In this document: positions 36,722-45,946 of the stretch, one piece after another
Position numbering within the stretch: position 1 is the stretch's first letter
How the letters are laid out: each line of letters opens with the position of its first letter
Source: Poseidonocella sedimentorum
GTDB taxonomy: Bacteria > Pseudomonadota > Alphaproteobacteria > Rhodobacterales > Rhodobacteraceae
DNA length: 64,000 bases
Direction of reading: 5' to 3'
NCBI RefSeq assembly: GCF_900116005.1
Contig: NZ_FOYI01000004.1
Span: 62,001-126,000 of the forward strand
Position numbers and translations under genes: made by a program
Notes under the pieces: generated by a model
Told to the model about the DNA's origin: nothing
The model's input: only the letters and a program-made list of their open reading frames with translations
Databases searched by the model: none

Positions 36722-37780
36722 CTAGCCCTCGCCCTTGATTGCGTGCAGCAGCGCGTCCTTGGTGACGACCCCGACGGTTTGCCCGGCGTCCTGAATGACG
36801 ATCGGGTTGCTCTGATCGACGACCAGCCCCACCAGCGTGTCGAGATCGTCCTCGGGGTTGGCGGTCGGGCAGTCCGCCACGGGCGGCACCGTTTTTCCAG
36901 CCGTTTCATAGGCGGCGACGGGCTGCATGACCGTGTGGGCGAACACCAGTTTCAGCTTGGAAATACCGGCCACGAAATCCGAGACATATTGGTCGGCCGG
37001 CTCGGTCACGATCTCTTCCGGCGTGCCGATCTGGACGATTTCGCCGTCTTTCATGATGGCGATCCGGTTGCCCATGCGGATGGCCTCGTCAAGGTCATGG
37101 GTGATGAACAGGGTGGTCTTCTTCATGGTCCGCGACAGTTCGAGAAACTCGTCCTGAAGCCCGCGCCGGATCAGTGGATCAAGCGCCGAGAACGGCTCGT
37201 CCATCAGCAGGATGTCGGGATCGGCGGCCATGGCGCGGGCAAGGCCCACGCGCTGCTGCATGCCGCCGGAGAGCTGCGCCGGGTAGCGGTCGCCATAGCC
37301 CTGGAGCGAGACCAGATCGATCACCTTGTCGGCCAGCTGGGTGCGGGTGAAGGCATCGACATTGCGCAGCTCCAGCGAGAAGGCGATGTTGTCGCGCACG
37401 GTGCGGTGCGGCAACAGGGACATGTTCTGAAACACCATGCCGATCTTGTCCGCGCGCATCTCGCGCAGGGCCTCGGGGCCGAGATCGCCGACATTGGTGC
37501 CGTTGATGAGGATATCCCCCGAGGTCGGTTCGATCAGGCGGTTGATGTGCCGCACGAGGGTCGATTTGCCGGAGCCCGACAGCCCCATGATGCAGAAGAT
37601 CTCGCCCTCGCCGACGCTGATCGACACATCGCGCACGCCGACCACGCAGCCGAAACGGTCCAGCACCTCGGCCTTGGACAGGTTCTCTGCCCGCACCGCG
37701 GCCATGGCCTCATCGGCGCGATCCCCGAAAATTTTCCAGACGTTCTTGCAAACGACGACATCTTTTTGAGCTGCGGTCAC
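36722..37780 (-). CDS. proV: Betaine/choline-type ABC transporter ATPase
   Basis: This 352-aa ATPase has Walker A GLSGSGKST, signature LSGGMQQR and Walker B ILLMDEPFSALD. The C-terminal ~70 residues are a short CBS-like regulatory tail (IVIQDAGQTVGVVTKDAL). An insert (MAAVRAENLSKAEVLDRFG) ahead of Walker A is typical of ProV/OpuAA. The ATG overlaps the DUF1989-GcvT stop as ATGA, so transport and the putative catabolic enzyme are co-expressed. Confidence 0.92.
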   Translation of the reverse strand: MTAAQKDVVVCKNVWKIFGDRADEAMAAVRAENLSKAEVLDRFGCVVGVRDVSISVGEGEIFCIMGLSGSGKSTLVRHINRLIEPTSGDILINGTNVGDLGPEALREMRADKIGMVFQNMSLLPHRTVRDNIAFSLELRNVDAFTRTQLADKVIDLVSLQGYGDRYPAQLSGGMQQRVGLARAMAADPDILLMDEPFSALDPLIRRGLQDEFLELSRTMKKTTLFITHDLDEAIRMGNRIAIMKDGEIVQIGTPEEIVTEPADQYVSDFVAGISKLKLVFAHTVMQPVAAYETAGKTVPPVADCPTANPEDDLDTLVGLVVDQSNPIVIQDAGQTVGVVTKDALLHAIKGEG

Positions 37781-40101
37781 GCGCGGGCCTTCTCTCGTTT
37801 GGGGTCAAGGAACGGAAGGGCGCAGACGATCGCAGGCAGGCGTTTCATATGCCCGTCGAGCCGCCCCACTTCGAGCAGCGCGCCCTCGTCGCTGTTCTCG
37901 ATCGCGACCCGCGCCATGGCGATGGCGTGGCCAAGTTGGGGCGAATAGGTCGCGCTGGTGATCACGCCCACCTGCTCGCGCCCGACGAAGATCGCATCGC
38001 CATGGGCGGGGGTTTCCTTGCCGGCAAAGGTCAGGCCGACAAGGCGGCGGCGAGCCGCGGCCTTGTTTCGCTCCAGCGCGGCGCGCCCGATGAACGCGTC
38101 TTTCTTGAAATCGACCGCAAAGCCCAGACCGGATTCCATCGCATCGGCGTCCGGCCCGAACTCGGCCCCGGCGATCATCAGCCCGGCCTCCAGCCGCAGC
38201 ATCTCAAGCGCCGCGCCGCCCATCGGCACCAGCCCGTCCGGCGCGCCCGCGGCCATCACACCGTCCCAGATTTCTGTCGCATGGTCGCGGTCGCAGAAAA
38301 TCTCATAGCCCAGCTCGCCGGTGAACCCGGTCCGCGAGAGCATGAAAACCGGCCCGTCGCGATCATGGAGCCGGGCGACCGTGAAGCCGAACCACTTGAG
38401 GTTTTCCAGCATCGGCCGGCCGGGCTGGGTGAAGACGATCCGGCTCAGGATGTCGCGCGATTTCGGCCCCTGAAGCGCGAGGTTCACCATCCGGTGCCCG
38501 AGCGACCGGACATGAACGTTCAGCCCGAGCTTTTCGGCCATCTCGCGCAGATGCAGCGCCGAATTGTCGGACCCGCAACACCAGCGATAGGAGGTCGGCT
38601 CGATGCAGAACAGCGTCCCGTCATCGAGCACGCTCCCCCGCTCGTCGCACATCAGCGCGTAAAACCCGCGATGCTGCGCCAGTTTGTCGACGTTGCGCGT
38701 CAGGCAATGCTGCAAGAGGGCGGCGGCATCGGGGCCGATCACGTCATATTTGCGAAGGCCCGACATGTCCTGGAGCGTCGCGGCGGTCTTGCAGGCCCAG
38801 TATTCCTCCACCGCGCCGGTCGCGTCGAAATGGCTGGGCGTCCACAAATCGCGCGAGACGGCAAAGCTGCTGGTCAGCTTGGACGTGCGGGGATGGAAGG
38901 CGGAATGCCGCGTGAGCTTGGCCCCATCTTCGGGCTGCGCGCGCCATGAAACCGAATGGGTTATCGAACTGTCCTCTTCATAAATGCGAACGTGGATATC
39001 TGTGGGGTTCCAGCCGTTGATCGGATCGACGTCATCGGGACAGGCCGTCGAGACGCAGACGAGATCGGTCAACGCTTCCATCGCGACGTAGTCACCGGGG
39101 CGGGACCAGGCTTCGTCGGTGCCGAGATGGCCATGGGTGGGATCGACCCAGGAGTTGAAGAAGAAATTGATCGCCGGCCAGGCGGCCCGCCGTTCGATGC
39201 TGTAGGGGGCGAAGGCGTCGGAGATGTTGTCGGAGCAGTTGAGATGCCCCGGAAAGCCACGCTCCTCATAGCCCCGCGCGGTGCAGGCCAGAGCAAACGT
39301 GTCGTGGCGCCCGACGGTGTCTTGGCGCACGGCGAGAAGCGGGTTGATATCCTGATCGTAGAACTTGTCGTGCAGGCCCGGAAGCGGATAGGCCGCGCGC
39401 GCCATGGTACGGGAGACGGTCGAGTCGATATAGCGCTCCTTGCCCGCGTCAAGCGCGGAGGCACGCATCGCCATGAAGTCGGAGCATTGCTGCCCTTCGA
39501 CGTCGATCACCTGAATGAACTGGCCTTGTCTGACCTGATAGGCCTGCGCCGTGCCGCGCGAAACGCGCCATTCATCGACGATCTTGCCCAGAGGGCGCGG
39601 CAGGGCGATGCTGTCCGCCCCAGCTGCGGGCGGCTGGACGCGCACCGAAAAATGGCTGCCGCCCCCGGTTTCAACGAAATCCCGCGCCACCGGAGCGATG
39701 AGGAAAACAGTGCAATCCTGCTGCAGTTTCGTGACATAGAGCGCGCCGGGCTCCGAGGCCGGGCCAAAGAGCTCCACACCGGTTCCGTCGCGCAAGGCTC
39801 CGCCACGCGCGCGGGTGAGCGCCTCCATCTGCCGGCTGTCAAAGGCGTCCACAGGGAGCTTGCTCTGCTCCGCCGGCCCCACGCCGACGGGCGCTCCGGA
39901 AAAGCAGCTCTGGTCCGGCAAGAGCACCGTCAGAACCGCCGCCGCGCCGCCCCCGGTATTGGTCACGGAAAGCGTCGATCCCGCGCGGACATCCAAGCTC
40001 ACGGCCTCGCCGCAAAGCACATCCGCGACATGCACATTCGGCACCCCAAGACCGCGAAGTCGGGGCCGAGGGTCGGCAAAGGCTGACTGCGTCACAAGCA
40101 T
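37777..40101 (-). CDS. DUF1989 / aminomethyltransferase (GcvT-like) fusion enzyme
   Basis: This is a 774-aa protein. Residues ~160-370 match the urea-carboxylase-associated DUF1989 family (GRHDTFALAC, HLNCSDNI, FFFNSWV, STACPDDVDPINGWNPTDI). Residues ~390-770 are a folate-dependent aminomethyltransferase/GcvT domain (LQDMSGLRKYDVIGPDA, LSRTGFTGELGYEIF, LEMLRLEAG, GLGFAVDFKKDAFIG). Residues 1-150 form another beta-rich domain. It heads the betaine-type ABC operon. The context suggests demethylation of a methylated amine to 5,10-methylene-THF, which is inference. A perfect palindromic operator is 20 bp upstream of the start. Confidence 0.88.
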   Translation of the reverse strand: MLVTQSAFADPRPRLRGLGVPNVHVADVLCGEAVSLDVRAGSTLSVTNTGGGAAAVLTVLLPDQSCFSGAPVGVGPAEQSKLPVDAFDSRQMEALTRARGGALRDGTGVELFGPASEPGALYVTKLQQDCTVFLIAPVARDFVETGGGSHFSVRVQPPAAGADSIALPRPLGKIVDEWRVSRGTAQAYQVRQGQFIQVIDVEGQQCSDFMAMRASALDAGKERYIDSTVSRTMARAAYPLPGLHDKFYDQDINPLLAVRQDTVGRHDTFALACTARGYEERGFPGHLNCSDNISDAFAPYSIERRAAWPAINFFFNSWVDPTHGHLGTDEAWSRPGDYVAMEALTDLVCVSTACPDDVDPINGWNPTDIHVRIYEEDSSITHSVSWRAQPEDGAKLTRHSAFHPRTSKLTSSFAVSRDLWTPSHFDATGAVEEYWACKTAATLQDMSGLRKYDVIGPDAAALLQHCLTRNVDKLAQHRGFYALMCDERGSVLDDGTLFCIEPTSYRWCCGSDNSALHLREMAEKLGLNVHVRSLGHRMVNLALQGPKSRDILSRIVFTQPGRPMLENLKWFGFTVARLHDRDGPVFMLSRTGFTGELGYEIFCDRDHATEIWDGVMAAGAPDGLVPMGGAALEMLRLEAGLMIAGAEFGPDADAMESGLGFAVDFKKDAFIGRAALERNKAAARRRLVGLTFAGKETPAHGDAIFVGREQVGVITSATYSPQLGHAIAMARVAIENSDEGALLEVGRLDGHMKRLPAIVCALPFLDPKREKARA

Positions 40102-40121
40102 GTTTTTTCTCGCGTCAAACC

Positions 40122-40139
40122 CAAGTAACCGGTTACTTG
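40122..40139. promoter_or_regulatory. LacI-type operator, perfect 18-bp palindrome
   Basis: CAAGTAACCGGTTACTTG is exactly self-complementary with a central CG, typical of LacI-family operators. It lies 20 bp before the DUF1989-GcvT start and 117 bp before the divergent LacI gene. A related partial site, CCCAAGTTAACG, is at 40188-40199, and CTAGC-a-GCTAG at 40164-40174 is a further small inverted repeat. Confidence 0.8.
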
Positions 40140-40256
40140 AGTAGTTGTAAAAATTCCCAGCGGCTAGCAGCTAGCGTTAAGGGGATACCCAAGTTAACGA
40201 CTCGTCTGTAATTTGAGTCAAGAAAAATAGCGAAACCTCTCGGGCATGAGCACCAA

Positions 40257-41258
40257 ATGACGGACAAAGTGGGCACAATTCGGGACGTGGCGCGCATGAC
40301 CGGCCTCTCTACGGCCACTGTTTCGCGGGTGATGAACGGGAATCCCAAGGTGAATCCCGAGATGCGCGCCGAAGTCCTGCGCGTCGCCAAGCAGCTTAAC
40401 TATGTCCCCAACCCCGCGGCGCGGGCGCTCTCCACGCGCAGATCGAAAACCGTTGCCACGATCATTCCAACGATCGAACACTCGGTCTTCGCGAAATTCA
40501 TCACCGCGATCGAACAGACCTTGGCGGCGCGCGGCTACAACCTTGTTCTGGCGATCTCGAATGCCGAGCTGACGCGGGAGATGGCCGCCGCGGAACAGCT
40601 GGTGGCGATGGGCGCCGAAGCCTTCATCCTGACCGGGGCGACGCATTCGGGCGAGTTGCTGGACATGCTGGAGCGCCGGAGCATCCCGGTGGTCTTCACC
40701 TCCATTTTCGATGGCGCCAGCGCAGTCCCGACAATCGGCTATGACAACACCGCCCTCGCCACTGCGGCCATCGAGTATCTGCACGGCAACGGCCACCGCA
40801 CCATCGCCGTGGCGCATGGCCCGACGGCGGAAAGCGACAGGACGGCGGCGCGATGCCGCGGGGTCCTGCTGGCCTCGTCCGATGAGATCGAGACACCGCT
40901 TGTCGAGGTGGCGCTCAGTGTCGAGGGCGGACGGGAGGCGGCGCGGCGGATCCTTGAGATGAGCCCGCGCCCGAGCGCCATTCTTTGCCTCTCCGATGTG
41001 CTGGCCCTTGGGGTCATGTTCCAGTTGCAGAGCATGGGACTGACCATCCCTGACGATATCTCGATCATGGGGTTCGACAACCTGGATTGGTCGAAGGATT
41101 CGCACCCGAGCCTGACCACGATCGACCTGCCCGCCACCCGGATGGGCGATGTCGCGGCCCGGCAGGTCGTGGATCGGCTCGAAACCAGCGCCCCGATGAC
41201 GAGCACCCGGTTGCCGGCAAGGATCGTGGAACGCGAGTCCGTGAGACGTGTGACCTGA
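40257..41258 (+). CDS. LacI-family regulator of the betaine/GcvT operon
   Basis: This 333-aa repressor has an N-terminal helix-turn-helix (TIRDVARMTGLSTATVSRVMNGNP, with hinge helix NPAARALSTRRS) and a periplasmic-binding-protein-like sensor domain. It is divergent from the DUF1989-GcvT-proVWX operon, and the palindrome between them is its probable operator. A four-codon frame (ATG AGC ACC AAA TGA at 40246-40260) ends in this gene's ATG, so a tiny leader may couple translation. Confidence 0.9.
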   Translation: MTDKVGTIRDVARMTGLSTATVSRVMNGNPKVNPEMRAEVLRVAKQLNYVPNPAARALSTRRSKTVATIIPTIEHSVFAKFITAIEQTLAARGYNLVLAISNAELTREMAAAEQLVAMGAEAFILTGATHSGELLDMLERRSIPVVFTSIFDGASAVPTIGYDNTALATAAIEYLHGNGHRTIAVAHGPTAESDRTAARCRGVLLASSDEIETPLVEVALSVEGGREAARRILEMSPRPSAILCLSDVLALGVMFQLQSMGLTIPDDISIMGFDNLDWSKDSHPSLTTIDLPATRMGDVAARQVVDRLETSAPMTSTRLPARIVERESVRRVT

Positions 41259-41533
41259 GCCGGCGGGCTCGGCTGGAGCTTGCGTCCCTGCCCCTTAGTC
41301 GATGTTGACGCCGATCTGCATATAGAAGCAAGCCCGAGGTTCCAGCTGGCGGCATAAGGGACTTCCCGCGATCCGGAGCCGCGTTGGAGGGACGCGAGCG
41401 TTGCCGCCTCACCGCCAGATCGCCGCGTTGCGGGCGGACTCCCAATCGCGGCGGCCCACATGGTTTAGGCCTTCGTCTGCGCCTGGGGCTACGGTATCCT
41501 GTGCCCGACATCACGCGCGCGAAAGGCATCCGC

Positions 41534-42181
41534 ATGAGCGATGACGAAACCGAGGGCGGCAGCGCCCCCTGCCTTGCCCATCACCTTGTCGATGGCCATC
41601 CGGTCGATCCGGAAACAGCGCGGGACGTGGCGCGGTTCAGGCGGGCGGAGCGGGCGCGGCTCGGTGCGGCGCGGGCCCTCCCTGCGGAGGCGCGCGCGGC
41701 GGCGACGGCCCGCCTGATCGACGGTCTGGACCGGATCATCGCGCCCGCAGGCCAAGCCATCGGCGTCTACTGGCCGATCCGAGGCGAGCCCGATCTGCGC
41801 CCCTGGATGGCGCGGGCCCATGCGGCCGGTGCGCGGATCCTGCTCCCCGTGATCGCGCAGGAACACGCGCCTCTCGAATTCCACGGCTGGTCGCCCCGCT
41901 GCCGGATGACCCGCGGCGTCTGGGATATCCTCGTGCCCGCCGATGGCGCGCCCGGCACGCCGGATATCGTCATCGCTCCGCTGCTCGGCGTCGATGAGAA
42001 GCTCTTCCGCCTTGGCAATGGCGGCGGGTACTATGACCGCACGCTCGCCCGCCTGACCCCGCCGCCGCGGGTCATCGGCGTGGGGTTCTCCGGGTGTCTG
42101 CTTCCCACCATCTACCCGATGCCGTGGGACGTGCCGATGAGCGAGGTGCTCTTGTCGGACGGAACGCACCTCAGGCGCTAG
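41534..42181 (+). CDS. 5-formyltetrahydrofolate cyclo-ligase
   Basis: This 215-aa enzyme converts 5-formyl-THF to 5,10-methenyl-THF using ATP. Family features are an N-terminal Arg-rich helix, GVYWPIRGEPDLRPW, and the nucleotide/substrate motif LGNGGGYYDRTLARL near residue 160. I placed the start at 41534 (MSDDETEG), because the longer frame upstream has no family similarity. It faces the antiporter gene convergently, 28 bp apart. The 275-bp gap before it (41259-41533) shows no clear gene. A folate link to the adjacent GcvT-like enzyme is possible but unproven. Confidence 0.9.
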   Translation: MSDDETEGGSAPCLAHHLVDGHPVDPETARDVARFRRAERARLGAARALPAEARAAATARLIDGLDRIIAPAGQAIGVYWPIRGEPDLRPWMARAHAAGARILLPVIAQEHAPLEFHGWSPRCRMTRGVWDILVPADGAPGTPDIVIAPLLGVDEKLFRLGNGGGYYDRTLARLTPPPRVIGVGFSGCLLPTIYPMPWDVPMSEVLLSDGTHLRR

Positions 42182-42209
42182 CACGCCGGGGGGCGAGCGC
42201 GGCTTGCTG

Positions 42210-44711
42210 TCACGTGTCCGAGAAAAGGTCCGCCGGATCGATGCCGCGCTTTTCGGCGCTGATGCGCACCGCCTCGCGCAGAGCCTCGCTGCGCTTGAGC
42301 AACCGGCGGAAGCGGTCCTCGTCCAGAACCAGCAGGGTGGTGGGCGCGATCGCCCGGACATCCGCGCGGCGCGCACGGTGGGTCAGGATCGCCATCTGGC
42401 CGAACATCTCCCCGCGCCCGAGCCGCCAGGTCTGGCCTGCGCTTTCCAGCTCGACCGCCCCGGAGGCGATGAAGAAGACGCTGCGCGCGCCGTGTTCCTT
42501 GCGCAGCACGATCTCGCCCGCATCGACATAGCGCGTGGTGAGGGACCGACTCAGCCGCTTCATGACGCCATCGTCGAAGTCCGCAAAGAGCGGAAACTGC
42601 CGGACAAAGGACGCCCGCTGGAGCGCGATGTCGAGGCGCGGGCGGTCCTCGGCCAGAACGCGGCGCGTCGCAAGCTCGCTCATCAACGCCATGTAGACCT
42701 CGGCGCCGATCAGCCCGTCCTCGCGCATCGCGACATACTCCCGCTCCTCAAGACGCAGCGCCGTGCGGCGGATAAAGCGACGCTCCAGCTCCTCCGCGTA
42801 GCCGGGATATTGCAGCCGCAGCCCTTCCAGCGCGGTCTCCACCGTCTCGATCCGGCGGGAGAGGAGATCGTGCAACAGCTCGGCGACCCGCCGCCCGTGG
42901 ATGCGCCGGATGCGCCCGTCGATGAAGGCGCCAAGATCGCGCAGGATGAGGCGCTGCGTGAGCAGCAGCTCGAACCGGTCCGCCGTCATCCGGGCCAGCG
43001 GGGCCGGAATCCCGAGCCGGCCATTGAGCAGGACCGCGGCCCGAAACGCCCAGCCGTATGCCACGCTGCGCCGCGCCGCGCGCTGGTAACCGCTTCGGCC
43101 CTGAGTGCGCGCGCCCTCGATCAACCGGTCGGCATCCGACAGAACGAGATCCGCCATCCGGGCCGAAATCGTGCGCTCGCGCACCCGTGCGAGGATCGAG
43201 TCTCGCTCGTGGCCCGCCAGCGCGATCAGACCCAGGGCGATGCGGTCACGGTCGAGGATGTCGGCGCTCTCCTCGGCCATCTTGACCGCGGCATCGAGCC
43301 GTTCGCCGAAGCGCTTGGCCTCGGAGCGCACCGTCTCGTGGTTCAGATCGTAGTTCTCGGTGGTCCGCGCCACGTCCTCGCGCACGGTTTGCAGGGCCAC
43401 GGCGACGACCTGCCGCGACAGGGCCTCGTCGATGGGCGAGAGCTGGTCGAGCCCGAGCCGCCCGATGATCCAGCGCAGAGTCGTGCCCTGCACCAGAAGC
43501 GTGAAGAGGGTGAAGCCGGTGGCGAGGATGCCGACCACGCGCTGGATATCGTCCGGCACCCGGACGCTCTCGGTCACCGCAAGCGCCAGCGCGAGGGTCA
43601 CCGCCCCCCGCAGCCCGCCCCAAAGGATCGCCGCGCGATAGGGCCGCTCGACGGGCGGGGAAAGCTTCAACGCGGTCAGCAGCGGAAGCAGGCCGAAAAG
43701 GATCGCGGCCCGCGCGCCGACGGCGGCCACCACCACCACGCCGACCAGAAGGAAATCTTCCAGCCGCGCCTCCTCCAGAAGCCGGGGGATCAGCAGCGCC
43801 GCAAGGATGAAGATGAGCGCCCCGGCCCAATGGGCGAGCACGTCCCACAGATCGCGCAAGGCGGCCCAGGATTGCGGCGGCAGGCGGCCGGGGGCCGTGA
43901 GGTTGAGCGTCAGGCCGGTCGCCACCACCGCGATCACCCCCGATGCGCCCACGCTCTGTTCGGCAACGATATAGGCCAGATAGGGCAAGGCGACGGAGAT
44001 GGAGATCTGCGCCAGATCGTGGCGGCTGAAGAGCGCCATGACCCAAAGGGCGATCCGCGCCGCGAGCCAGCCGGTCAGCGCGCCGCCCGCCAGCAGGATC
44101 GGGAACCGCGCGAGCGCATCGCCAAGGTCCGGGTCCGGAAGCCCCAGCATCACGAAGCCCATGAAGAGGCCGAAGAGGGCGATGGCGGCCGCGTCGTTGA
44201 GCAGGCTCTCGCCCTCGATGATCCGCGCCAGCCGTCGCGGCGCCGAGATGGAGCGGAAGATCGACACGACCGCCGACGGGTCTGTCGTCGAGACAATGGA
44301 GCCGATGAGCAGGCAGGCCGCCAGCGGAAGCGCGCTCGCCCAGAACAAGGCGTAGCCGACCGAGATCGTGGCAACCACGACCGCGAGCACCGCCAGCACG
44401 AGGATCGGGACCCAGTCGTCCAGCATCCGCCGCAGGTTCATCCCCAATGTCGCCTGAAAGAGCAGCGTCGGCAGGAAGACGTAGAGGAACACATTGGACC
44501 GGATCGGCAATTCGAGGATCGCCTCGGCGACGGGGTTGAGCGCGTCGGTCAACTCCGTCCGCAGAAAGAAGGTCGCCCCGGCGCCGATGAGGATCCCGAG
44601 AACGGCAAGGATCACGCTGTAGGGCAGGCGCAAACGCGCCGCGAAAGGCTCAGCCGCGCCGATGACGAGGAAGAGCGATGCGATGACCGTCGTGACGAGA
44701 ATGATGTCCAT
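42210..44711 (-). CDS. CPA1-type Na+/H+ antiporter with cyclic-nucleotide-binding C-terminal domain
   Basis: This 833-aa inner-membrane cation/proton antiporter has about 12 transmembrane helices over the first ~410 residues (MDIILVTTVIASLFLVIGAA at the start; DPSAVVSIF and ESLLNDAAAIALFGL are the ion-binding ND/DD region). A long helical linker follows, and then a C-terminal cNMP-binding beta-roll (~710-825) with FADFDDGVMKRL, DAGEIVLRKEHGARSVFFIASG and RLGRGEMFGQMAIL. I used the ATG at 44711 rather than the upstream one because the first helix starts there. Control by cyclic nucleotide or a similar ligand is likely. Confidence 0.9.
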   Translation of the reverse strand: MDIILVTTVIASLFLVIGAAEPFAARLRLPYSVILAVLGILIGAGATFFLRTELTDALNPVAEAILELPIRSNVFLYVFLPTLLFQATLGMNLRRMLDDWVPILVLAVLAVVVATISVGYALFWASALPLAACLLIGSIVSTTDPSAVVSIFRSISAPRRLARIIEGESLLNDAAAIALFGLFMGFVMLGLPDPDLGDALARFPILLAGGALTGWLAARIALWVMALFSRHDLAQISISVALPYLAYIVAEQSVGASGVIAVVATGLTLNLTAPGRLPPQSWAALRDLWDVLAHWAGALIFILAALLIPRLLEEARLEDFLLVGVVVVAAVGARAAILFGLLPLLTALKLSPPVERPYRAAILWGGLRGAVTLALALAVTESVRVPDDIQRVVGILATGFTLFTLLVQGTTLRWIIGRLGLDQLSPIDEALSRQVVAVALQTVREDVARTTENYDLNHETVRSEAKRFGERLDAAVKMAEESADILDRDRIALGLIALAGHERDSILARVRERTISARMADLVLSDADRLIEGARTQGRSGYQRAARRSVAYGWAFRAAVLLNGRLGIPAPLARMTADRFELLLTQRLILRDLGAFIDGRIRRIHGRRVAELLHDLLSRRIETVETALEGLRLQYPGYAEELERRFIRRTALRLEEREYVAMREDGLIGAEVYMALMSELATRRVLAEDRPRLDIALQRASFVRQFPLFADFDDGVMKRLSRSLTTRYVDAGEIVLRKEHGARSVFFIASGAVELESAGQTWRLGRGEMFGQMAILTHRARRADVRAIAPTTLLVLDEDRFRRLLKRSEALREAVRISAEKRGIDPADLFSDT

Positions 44712-44840
44712 GCCTCTGGATACCAGAACAGTCGAGCGGCGCATCCGCCTTATCGTCGCAACCGGCCAGTCGCGCGGGTCACTGCCTTGCCGGAGCGCTT
44801 GCGTCGCGACTGGTCAAGCAGGGGTCGCGGCGCTAAGCTC

Positions 44841-44857
44841 TGTGCAAATTTTGCACA
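44841..44857. promoter_or_regulatory. Perfect 17-bp inverted repeat upstream of the TRAP operon
   Basis: TGTGCAAA-t-TTTGCACA is 71 bp before the dctP start. A related half-site, TGCACAATTTGCA (44903-44915), lies just upstream of the ribosome site, and TAATAT (44863-44868) between them could be a -10 box. This arrangement suits a repressor, perhaps the LacI protein at the end of the operon. Confidence 0.5.
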
Positions 44858-44927
44858 ACTTGTAATATTTTTTCCAGATTCATGCGCCTATCAAACCGAT
44901 ACTGCACAATTTGCAAGGGAGGGGACC

Positions 44928-45884
44928 ATGAAACTTGCTATTCTGACGGCCGTTGTCGGCCTGATCTCGACGCCGGTTCTGGCGCAGGAAACGCTGAAAT
45001 TCGCGCATGTCTATGAAGCGAATACACTTTACAATGAAGCCGCCGAATGGATCGCGGACCAGATCGAAGAGCGCACCGATGGCGCCTATGTGGTCGATGT
45101 CTTCCCAAGCTCGCAGCTCGGCAACGAGGAAACCATCACCGAGGGCCTGCAGATCGGCTCGATCCAGATGGCCTATACCGGCCCGACCTTCCTCGGCCAG
45201 TTCCACAAGCCCATGGCGATCTCGGAAGCGCCCTTCATCTGGAAGAGCTACGCGCACTGGAAAACCTACCAGGACAGCGAGATTTTCGATGAGGTGACGC
45301 AGGGCTATTTCGACAAGACCGGCAACAAGGTGACCTCGATCCTCTACTTCGGATCGCGCCAGACCAGCTCACAGGACAAGATCGAAAGCCCCGCGGACAT
45401 GGAGGGGATGAAAATCCGCGTGGCCAATGCGCCGCTGTGGAAGATCTTCCCGACCGCCGTCGGCGCGAACCCGACGCCGATCTCCTTTGCCGAAGTCTAC
45501 CTCGCGCTCCAGCAGGGCGTCGTGGAGGGCCAGGAAAACCCGATCACCATCATCGAATCGAACAAGTTCTACGAGGTTCAGAACTACGTCGCGCGCACCA
45601 GCCACATCACCTCCTCGGTCGTGTCGGTCTTTGGCGGCCCGCTCTGGTCAAAGCTGACCGAAGAAGAGAAAGCGCTCTTTACCGAGATCACGCGCGAGGC
45701 GTCGTCCTTGTTCAGCGACAAGATCGTCGCCCGCGAGGAGGAGCTCTTCGACAAGTTCCGCGCCGGCGATGAGGTCGAGATCGTCGATGTTGACCGCGAG
45801 CCGTTCGCCGAGCTCGTCATTCCCGCCGTCAAGGCCGAATGGGGTGAAGACCTGGTGAACCGCGTCACAGCCTTGGCCGATTGA
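44928..45884 (+). CDS. dctP: TRAP transporter substrate-binding protein DctP-type
   Basis: This 318-aa periplasmic protein has a signal peptide (MKLAILTAVVGLISTPVLA) and the DctP pattern: KFAHVYEANTLYNEA, EGLQIGSIQMAYTGPTFL, and GMKIRVANAPLWKIFPTAVGANPTP with the arginine that binds the ligand carboxylate. GGGAGGGG lies upstream of the ATG. It is the first gene of a TRAP-dehydrogenase-LacI operon, so the ligand is probably a sugar acid such as idonate or gluconate (inference). Confidence 0.92.
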   Translation: MKLAILTAVVGLISTPVLAQETLKFAHVYEANTLYNEAAEWIADQIEERTDGAYVVDVFPSSQLGNEETITEGLQIGSIQMAYTGPTFLGQFHKPMAISEAPFIWKSYAHWKTYQDSEIFDEVTQGYFDKTGNKVTSILYFGSRQTSSQDKIESPADMEGMKIRVANAPLWKIFPTAVGANPTPISFAEVYLALQQGVVEGQENPITIIESNKFYEVQNYVARTSHITSSVVSVFGGPLWSKLTEEEKALFTEITREASSLFSDKIVAREEELFDKFRAGDEVEIVDVDREPFAELVIPAVKAEWGEDLVNRVTALAD

Positions 45885-45893
45885 TCGGCGCTA

Positions 45894-45921
45894 CGGGGCG
45901 GGGCGCCATGTGCCCCGCCCG
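45894..45921 (+). other. Intercistronic hairpin after dctP
   Basis: CGGGGCGGGGC pairs with GCCCCGCCCG (one bulge, ~10 bp stem) between the binding-protein stop and the small membrane subunit. Such structures often protect or partly terminate the message so the binding protein is made in excess. Confidence 0.65.
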
Positions 45922-45946
45922 ATTTCCGTCTGGGGAGGGGGACAGA

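Noticed and set aside
41259-41533. Possible gene remnant on the minus strand ending with a short plausible C-terminus
   Set aside because: Too short to assign, with no ribosome site or family match; treated as plain intergenic sequence.
42204-44927. Long plus-strand frame continuing in frame into dctP (total 1,226 aa)
   Set aside because: Only the part from 44928 codes (signal peptide and ribosome site there); the rest is antisense to the antiporter.
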